A DNA stretch of 64,000 nucleotides, taken from Adiantum capillus-veneris (taxonomy: Eukaryota > Streptophyta > Polypodiopsida > Polypodiales > Pteridaceae). The notes under the pieces were generated by a model. That model saw nothing but the letters and a program-made list of their open reading frames with translations. It did not search any database and was not told where the DNA came from. Below are positions 57,930-64,000 of the stretch, piece by piece (the first letter of the stretch is position 1; every line of letters begins with the position of its first letter). Location of the stretch: positions 55,985,340-56,049,339 of the forward strand of contig CM043942.1 in assembly GCA_014529385.2 (NCBI GenBank). The letters are read 5' to 3'. The translations under genes were made by a program, and so were the position numbers.

Positions 57930-58129
57930 NNNNNNNNNNNNNNNNNNNNNNNNNNNNNNNNNNNNNNNNNNNNNNNNNNNNNNNNNNNNNNNNNNNNNNN
58001 NNNNNNNNNNNNNNNNNNNNNNNNNNNNNNNNNNNNNNNNNNNNNNNNNNNNNNNNNNNNNNNNNNNNNNNNNNNNNNNNNNNNNNNNNNNNNNNNNNNN
58101 NNNNNNNNNNNNNNNNNNNNNNNNNNNNN
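57930..58129. other. assembly gap, 200 N
   Basis: Second run of exactly 200 N. It removes part of a gypsy RT, whose minus-strand coding resumes at 58130. Confidence 0.98.
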
Positions 58130-58640
58130 ATTGATCTCTTTTAAGAAAACAAATTCACTTTTTCTTTTATTGATGTAAAAATTATTGTCTCTCGAAACTT
58201 GAAATATACTGAAGATGCTCTTTATGTTCCTCAATAGTCTTTGATTAGATGAACATAATGTCGTTGAAGAACACTCCCGAGAAAGCTTGATGAGATCTGA
58301 AGAGCCTTTCCTCATTTGAGTAAGGTAGATGGTGCATTGGTCAGTCCAAAAAAGGTAGTACTAAGAATTTCATAACACTAGGCCAATACTTGTTCAAAAG
58401 GTCGTCTTATGAATATCTTCAGGCACTATCCTTATTTGGTGATAACCACTTTCAAGATCTATTCTACCAAAGTAGGTAGACTACTTTATAACTTATTGCA
58501 TAGATCTTCTATCCTAGGAACATGAAATCTATTCTTTATATGTTATTTGACTAAGTGCTCCATAGTCCACCCACATTCAATAAGTACCATCTTTTTTTTG
58601 TACTAGCAGAACAAGTGTAAACAAAATGGAGATGAACTAG
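58130..58640 (-). pseudogene. Ty3/gypsy reverse transcriptase, minus strand
   Basis: Right to left, in broken frames: a VDYGALSQITYKE block (family VDYRALN.IT.K), a RIDLESGYHQIRI block (58470-58430), an HKTTF-like block, then an HLRKVF.VLR...F..N..K-like end up to KRKSEFVFLKEI at 58180-58130. This is the chromovirus-type RT wording. The catalytic loop falls in a damaged part. The 200-N gap truncates it before RNase H. Confidence 0.8.
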
Positions 58641-58899
58641 GCCTTCCCATCCCTTTTTCCACAAGCTTGTTCACTTGCCTCATAATCTCCTTTTGATGAG
58701 ATGATGCGACTTGATAAGAAAGGCTTATTAGGAAGTGAGCTACCAGGTAGAAGTTCTATGAAATGATTATCTTGTTCCCTTTTGGAGGGGTTAGCTCCTT
58801 GAAATGTCATCCATAAACACATCTGAAACTCATTTAGGAAACTAGAAATTTCTTTTATTCCTCTTTTTTTATTTTTTAACTTCATTTAGGAACACATTC

Positions 58900-59300
58900 A
58901 TCTTCCTTAGACTCCTTGACAAAAACCATGAGTCTGTACAATAGGTATAGTGTTTTCCTACACTATTGACATCAAGTGCAACATCCTTGCCTCAATAGGA
59001 AAAGAGGACTTTCTCTCTATAAACTTCATAGTGGCAGTCATACGATCAAACCATGGTGCCCCTAAAATACGATCTCTATAAACTTCATAGTGGCAGTCAT
59101 ACGATCAAACCATGGTGCCCCTAAAATAAAATCTTCATGCTTGAGTGGGAGAGGAATAAATCTTTCTTGTTGGACATAGCATTGCACATGGAGCCTTAGC
59201 TTCCCAATCAATGGAGTGACTGAGACCTCTTGCCCTTTGAAAACTCCATCTTCTTATACCACATCTCCCATCTCAAAGTCATAAATTCCTAAACAAGCTC
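58900..59300 (-). pseudogene. Ty3/gypsy protease, minus strand
   Basis: Near 59128-59040 the minus strand reads LGAPWFDRMTATMKFIE, the retropepsin end followed by its conserved tail (ILG..WL....I.W). Upstream (higher coordinates), a piece like FVLFDPGSIHKFIFVEL near 59300 would be the DTG/DPGS entry, with DPGS typical of gypsy proteases. A 58-bp tandem duplication at 59012-59128 repeats the APWFDRMTATMKF region. The copy is broken. Confidence 0.78.
59012..59128 (-). repeat. 58-bp tandem duplication in the gypsy protease
   Basis: 'ctctataaacttcatagtggcagtcatacgatcaaaccatggtgcccctaaaata' occurs twice in direct order with almost no difference. The unit is not a multiple of three, so it shifts the frame. 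Confidence 0.93.
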
Positions 59301-59379
59301 AACAAAAATGAATTTGTGAATAGATCCAGGGTCAAACAATATGAAAGCATCATACTCTCTTACTTTTCTTCACGCACAT

Positions 59380-60780
59380 GGGAGTGGTGCTCCATTGCAA
59401 TGGCCCTCCTCTTTTAGAGCTTCCACCATGGTGGCTCTAGGAGAGTCATTACTTTCACTACTCTTGGGACATGCATGAGAAACATGACCTTTCTCTCCAC
59501 ACTTGAAACACTTGTTATCCTTATGATAATGTTAAACTTCTTTAGGAATTATTATTTTTAAACCTTTGCAGCCTTTTTATTTTGTCCTTTATTTTGTTTC
59601 CTTTGTTGTTTGTTGTTAGCCTGGGAGAATCTTGTGTCACATTGTTCTTTCCCTTTGGCTTAGTTGAATCCTTGGCTTCCATTGGCTTGGATCTCTTGTT
59701 GGTCCCTTGTTGGAAATGAATCCTTGAAGTGACCATACTATGATGTATGACCTCCGTAATGGTTTTAGGTATTTATGAGTTGACATACTCATTGATCTCC
59801 TTAGATAGGCCATCACAAAATAGTCTATTTGTAGACAATGGGTTTGAGATCTAACTTTCAAAACTTATCCACATACTTTTGGATAAACTCATACGAGGCC
59901 ATCTTCAAACTTTCCATTCTATGAGGACTTTGTCTTTGGCACCACTTGGAAGAAATTGCTTTGTTTTTGGCATCATTTGAAGGATTTCTTTGTAATTGCG
60001 ATCCTCAAAGCTTTCTAAGGCTTTGGTTGCTTCACCTTGAATACATAGGCTTGCCCACTATTGACAAGATGACTTTCGGAAATGCATACAAACATTTTGG
60101 ATCTTTGAAGATTCCAAGAAATCTTCATCTCCAAAAGCTATGTGAAATTGTTGAATAAACCCGAGTACTTTGTCAGTTTCTCCAACGGTTCCATCATAGG
60201 TAAGAAAGATGATCTTCTTTCCTCCCTCTTTGATTTTTTTCAACTTACATGACCTATTCCATGCTGTTAGATCCTCCGTTTATCCCTTCTCTTCTCTCTT
60301 GGGTGGCAAGTCACTGTCCTCCATGTCAGAAGATGGTGATGATGTTGAAGACAAAGTTGAGGAAGAAGACGAAGATGATGACCACTTTATTTTCTTCCTC
60401 TTGCTTGGATTCCTTTCTCCATTCTTTGAATGGGAGGGAGTGATTGATGACTTCCTCTTCTTTTTGGGAGAGTAGGTGACCATCATGCTCACCGTCTTCT
60501 TGGGGTAGAATCACTTTCAGAGGTAGGTAGAGTGTCGCTTTCATATGTCTCCCTTGAAAGTTCATGACCCACTTCTTCTTCTCGAACAATTTTCCTTGGA
60601 GGTCCTTCTAGTATATCCTCTTCATTACCTAATGAGATTCCTCTTTTGGAGTTCTCACTTGGAGGCCTCACAAGAATTCTCTCTTCTTGGGCACTTGGGG
60701 GAACTTGAGCTTGAAGGTATTGAATTTGGCTTTGAACCACTACTTGCAAAATAGGGTTTCACATTGCTTCTTGTAACTTG
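59380..60780 (-). pseudogene. Ty3/gypsy gag with CCHC zinc knuckle, minus strand
   Basis: The N-terminal part (60749-60489) is a polar, proline- and charge-rich stretch. The capsid-type part near 60210-59880 has FHIAFGDEDFLESSKIQN and blocks with PKTKQFLPSG and WKV. At 59520-59465 is a clean knuckle: CFKCGEKGHVSHACP (C-x2-C-x4-H-x4-C). The region between (59861-59542) has several stops. Gag and its knuckle would package RNA. Protease and RT follow downstream on the same strand, in canonical order. Confidence 0.8.
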
Positions 60781-62040
60781 TCAACAACAAGGTAATTGAT
60801 GACTCTACAACCATCATCATATGCTATACCATGATCAAATCTAATTTGTCAACATTAACTACATTGTTTTGATTATATTGGGTCATGATTAACTTTTCTT
60901 CTATGTGTATGCTAACTCTTTCCTTGGCACTTCCAAAACTTTGTCTATCACTCCTCTTGTCCCTTGAAAATCGGCACTCGAGTAACTACACCTGTGGTTT
61001 AAAATATTGCTGATTGTTAAGAATAGTGGAGTGGGTTTAACAGTCTAAGTTGCATTATATGTTAAATGTTAAACGTGTTATACGTGTTTAATGCACATAT
61101 AATACGTTAGGGGTACAAAACAGTCGTATTATATGATGACACGTCACTGAATTCGGCTTTGCATATTATTTCTTTGTACTTTGATTGAAGAAAATCTTCG
61201 ATCAAAGTATTCAGTATATATATGCAACCAAAGGAGCTCAATTTTCTTCGATCAAAGTATTCAGTATATATATGCAACCAACGGAGCTCTTTCAGAAACG
61301 TTTCACACAACCAAACATTGAGCTACTTGATAAAAATAGAAATCTTCTCTCTAAAAGATAAAATAATTATAAAATTATAGAAAAAATATTTAGCTAAAAT
61401 TAATTTAAATTTAAATTTTATGATTTTTTGTTTTTTATTTTTATTTTTTGAATTGAATAGTTTTGAATGAAAATAAAAATTAGAACTTGCTCTTTCTGTG
61501 TTGGAGTTTTTCACACTTAAAGAGAAGAAAATTAGGTCGGGAACCATCTATCATTGTGTTGGTGTATATCCTCACACTTGAATATGGGTGCGTATTGTAA
61601 ATAGTGATTATTTACTTTTGTTAGAGTAAAATTGTTTACTTGCATTGGAGATAATCAGTTGTTTCACTTAGATTAAGGTTTATGAATTAAGAATTTCTCT
61701 AGGTCTTTACGTTGAAGTGATATACTCACATGGTAGAATGTTGACAAAGTTTTTAATTGAGGCTTTTTTATCGTACTTGATGCTTATCTTGTGAGGTTAG
61801 AAATGCTTCAACTACGTTAATGTTATCACCTTGTTGTGTTAGAGTAGCTGCTCACACTTTCGGGTATATTTTCAATTAAAGTTTTTTTATCATACTTAAT
61901 GTTTATCTTGTACCACTAGAGGTGCTTCTATGACAATGATGTTATCACCCTGTTTTTTAGAGTAGTTGCTCATACTATCATAATAATCAATATCTAATTC
62001 TCCTAAATAATTTTCTCATGTTAAACTAATCATTTAATAT
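60780..62040. other. no gene; short tandem repeat near 61196
   Basis: The unit 'ttcgatcaaagtattcagtatatatatgcaaccaa(a/c)ggagctc' of about 50 bp is present twice from 61196 to 61290. Near 61597-61615 is gtaaatagtgattatttac, a variant of the palindrome found at 18.5-19.4 kb. AT-rich elsewhere. It may be the LTR of the minus-strand gypsy relic at 58.1-60.8 kb, but no termini were found. Confidence 0.5.
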
Positions 62041-62239
62041 GGGGAAGTGCCAGGAGAGAAAAAGCTAGAATATTGGTTAAGTTAGCAGACCGGCCACAGT
62101 AGGGATCCAAAGGAGGGAAAATAGGGATTCAAAGGGGGGGCCATATGCAAAAGAACTATGTGCACCAATGGGCTTAAAAGACCCCAAGGTTCAGACCATT
62201 AAGACTTCCAAAATGCTAATGTTCCAAATTCAAAGGTTG

Positions 62240-62350
62240 TGTCCAAAGGTCAAACATTAGTGAAATTGGATGCTTTGTGTGTGCCCCAAAAGTCTTCATC
62301 CATCCTTCAAAGGAGGGGGCGAGCCTTGCAAGTAGGGGATGAGAGACAAA

Positions 62351-62411
<61 letters not shown>

Positions 62412-63553
62412 ACACACACAAGCTCCCTTACACAAAGGGAATGAGGGACACATGTCAGCTCCCTAGCCCAGATGCCCACAAGGTGTACCCAAATCCTATT
62501 GGATGGCCTTGGAGGTGGACCATGAGAATTAGGCTAGAGTAAATCTAGTTAAATTAATTTAAAAACACTTAATAAAAAATCAATAATAATTAAGCTCTCC
62601 CAAGGGGTCCAATGAGCATTCAACAGTCCAATGAGCATTCAACAGTCCAATGGCTTGTCTGATTCCTATTGGTCAGGAGGCAAAGGGATCCAATGAGAGT
62701 TTAGTTGCATTTATTAATTACCTAAAGCTCTCACAAAAGGGGAAAGGGGGACACATGTCAGAAGGCTATCACTTATGCTGCTTAATTTACCATTGGCTAA
62801 GCCTGGGGAGGTCCAATAGGAAGCTAGCAAGAGCAAATAGAAAGAGGGGTCAACCAAGAGAGAGAGGGGGCTGATTTTTCAAAGGCATTATCACCTACAC
62901 ACTCACACTAGCTCATATGTGGAGTAAGAAGACTCTCTCTCCTTCTCAAGCTTTAATGGAAAGCTTATCACCTACTCCAAGCTTCTGAGAAGGAAGGCCT
63001 ACACCAACAACTCTTGGCTTTGTGATGCAAATCCAACCAAGAGCCAAGCTTCAATGCATGCTCATCTCCTCTACCATGCTAATTACTAAGCTAATCTATG
63101 CTAATATGAGTGATTATGTGAGGAGATGTACATATTTCTCGTAAGGATACTCCTTCTTCCTCTCAATCTACTCTCATACCCCGCTAGCTCTCACCATCTT
63201 TGAAGGTGTGTGAGGTCTTATGTCTGAGACCATGAGGGAATTGATGTTGTGTTTGATAAGTGTTTTGCTTAGTGCATGAAGTTTCCATCTTCATTGCACT
63301 AGCTAGTATTGAAGGAACACAAATAATTGTATTGTAAAATGTCTCTCTTGATAATACAAAGCCTTTTGCAGGGGGGGACCGGCTCTTTTGAAGTATTGTT
63401 CATGCTATCTAACTAGGTGTTATACTTTTTGTTGCTCTCTCCACCCACCAAGCACTCTTGTAATTCTTATTAGGAATATATATTCTAATGAAATGCTCAC
63501 TATGTTCATGCTATTTCCGCTACACACAAGTTACTAGGCTATTAAATGTTACA
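62240..63553 (+). mobile_element. 5' LTR of a plus-strand copia-like element, copy D
   Basis: The inner end is TGTTACA at 63553, one base before the primer site. It matches copy C in reverse over most of its length, including 'gggcgagcct...ggggatgagaga', 'cctattggatggcc.tgg.ggtggacca', 'gagaattaggctagagtaaa' and 'ggggggaccggctc'. The CA run at 62352-62420 is inside. The start near 62240 is uncertain. The element runs off the right edge after its leader. Confidence 0.8.
62352..62420. repeat. CA microsatellite in LTR D
   Basis: About 69 bp of CA with one TA interruption, absent from LTR C at the matching place. Confidence 0.97.
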
Positions 63554-63554
63554 T

Positions 63555-63566
63555 TGGTATCAGAGC
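63555..63566 (+). promoter_or_regulatory. primer-binding site, initiator Met tRNA type
   Basis: TGGTATCAGAGC one base after the LTR end. Same site and spacing as 44710-44721 on the other strand. Confidence 0.93.
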
Positions 63567-64000
63567 ACAAGGTTTCTCTTTTCTTTCTCAAGAAGGGAGG
63601 TCCTCATGCTAGCTATAAGTGGTTGGTAATATTAATTGCATGTGAGTAAGTGGAATAGGGATTTTTTAGCCTTGCAATGTTCCTGCCTTTGTGCAGTTAA
63701 CGGGGCATCACCGTCGAGAACTATGGTCTTAATAGTGGAGCCCTACGGGGCTTGCCTATGGCTTAACCACTATTGATATTAGAAGCTTGACAAGAGCCGG
63801 TGTTGTTTTGGTGTTGAACGACCCTCTCTTCTATTCCTTGAAATTAATCGTATTCGAGCCACGGGTACAATAGCTTGAGTGCTTTTTCTAAATGGGTAAA
63901 GAGGAGTAGCAACTAGGGCTTGAAGTGCCAAAGTACACCTAAAAATTTTACACCTAAAAGCTATTAGAATGGTTGTTAATAGTAAAGAGAGTGAAATTAA
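63567..64000 (+). mobile_element. leader of the copia-like element, cut by the window edge
   Basis: Matches the reverse complement of 44280-44709 with moderate divergence. It reads through 'gcttgacaagagccggtgttg' and 'gaaattaatcgtattcgagccacgggta' to 'aaagagagtgaaatta'. No coding region begins before the window ends. Gag would be expected next. Confidence 0.78.

Noticed and set aside
60200-60475. Plus-strand frame rich in acidic residues
   Set aside because: Antisense to the gag N-terminal region; acidic stretches come from the TC/TTC-rich codons of the other strand.

Overview
The window looks like nuclear DNA from a plant with a repeat-rich genome, most likely a seed plant. The evidence is plant-type transposon families: Ty3/gypsy elements, Ty1/copia-like elements whose primer-binding sites match initiator Met tRNA, and a CACTA transposon of the plant Transposase_21/DUF4218/DUF4216 type. 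Long CT/GA and CA/GT microsatellites are also common. I see no intact host gene, no tRNA or rRNA gene and no CRISPR array. Two runs of exactly 200 N (15924-16123 and 57930-58129) are assembly gaps. Species and chromosome cannot be told from the sequence. Layout: 1-5056 is one arm of a large, nearly identical inverted duplication whose other arm is 31590-36657. The left arm runs off the window, and the arms are 26.5 kb apart. Each arm holds the same nested elements, including a solo LTR with the same 5-bp target duplication (ATTCT on one strand, AGAAT on the other), so that LTR was present before the duplication. The right arm's inner edge cuts the RNase H-like end of a gypsy pol relic (28.66-31.59 kb). 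Between the arms lie copia relics (6.4-6.6, 10.3-11.3 and 26.1-26.8 kb), a minus-strand gypsy element (gag 16.2-17.8 kb, a leader array of about 290-bp palindrome-bearing repeats at 18.2-19.5 kb, a tRNA-Asp-type primer-binding site and an 851-bp LTR), and the 3' half of a plus-strand gypsy pol (20.9-22.5 kb). From 36.7 to 46.2 kb are a minus-strand gypsy RT relic, a longer plus-strand gypsy element (39.5-44.15 kb) and a minus-strand copia-like 5' end. The two plus-strand gypsy elements both carry a retropepsin-like region downstream of integrase, an unusual domain order. The best-preserved unit is an 8.1-kb CACTA transposon at 46915-55012, with CACTACAAGAGG inverted ends, a 3-bp AAT target duplication and GCGACG/CGTCGC-rich subterminal regions. 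It carries a TNP2-type transposase gene broken by at least two in-frame stops and a second, open three-exon gene. It also holds an insert derived from a host heavy-metal-associated isoprenylated plant protein (HIPP) gene, bracketed by 43-bp direct repeats. From 55.0 to 64.0 kb are LTR-like debris, a minus-strand gypsy gag-pol relic (58.1-60.8 kb) and the 5' end of another copia-like element that leaves the window. The genes form no cellular pathway. The window records repeated nested insertion, one large inverted duplication and one host-gene capture.
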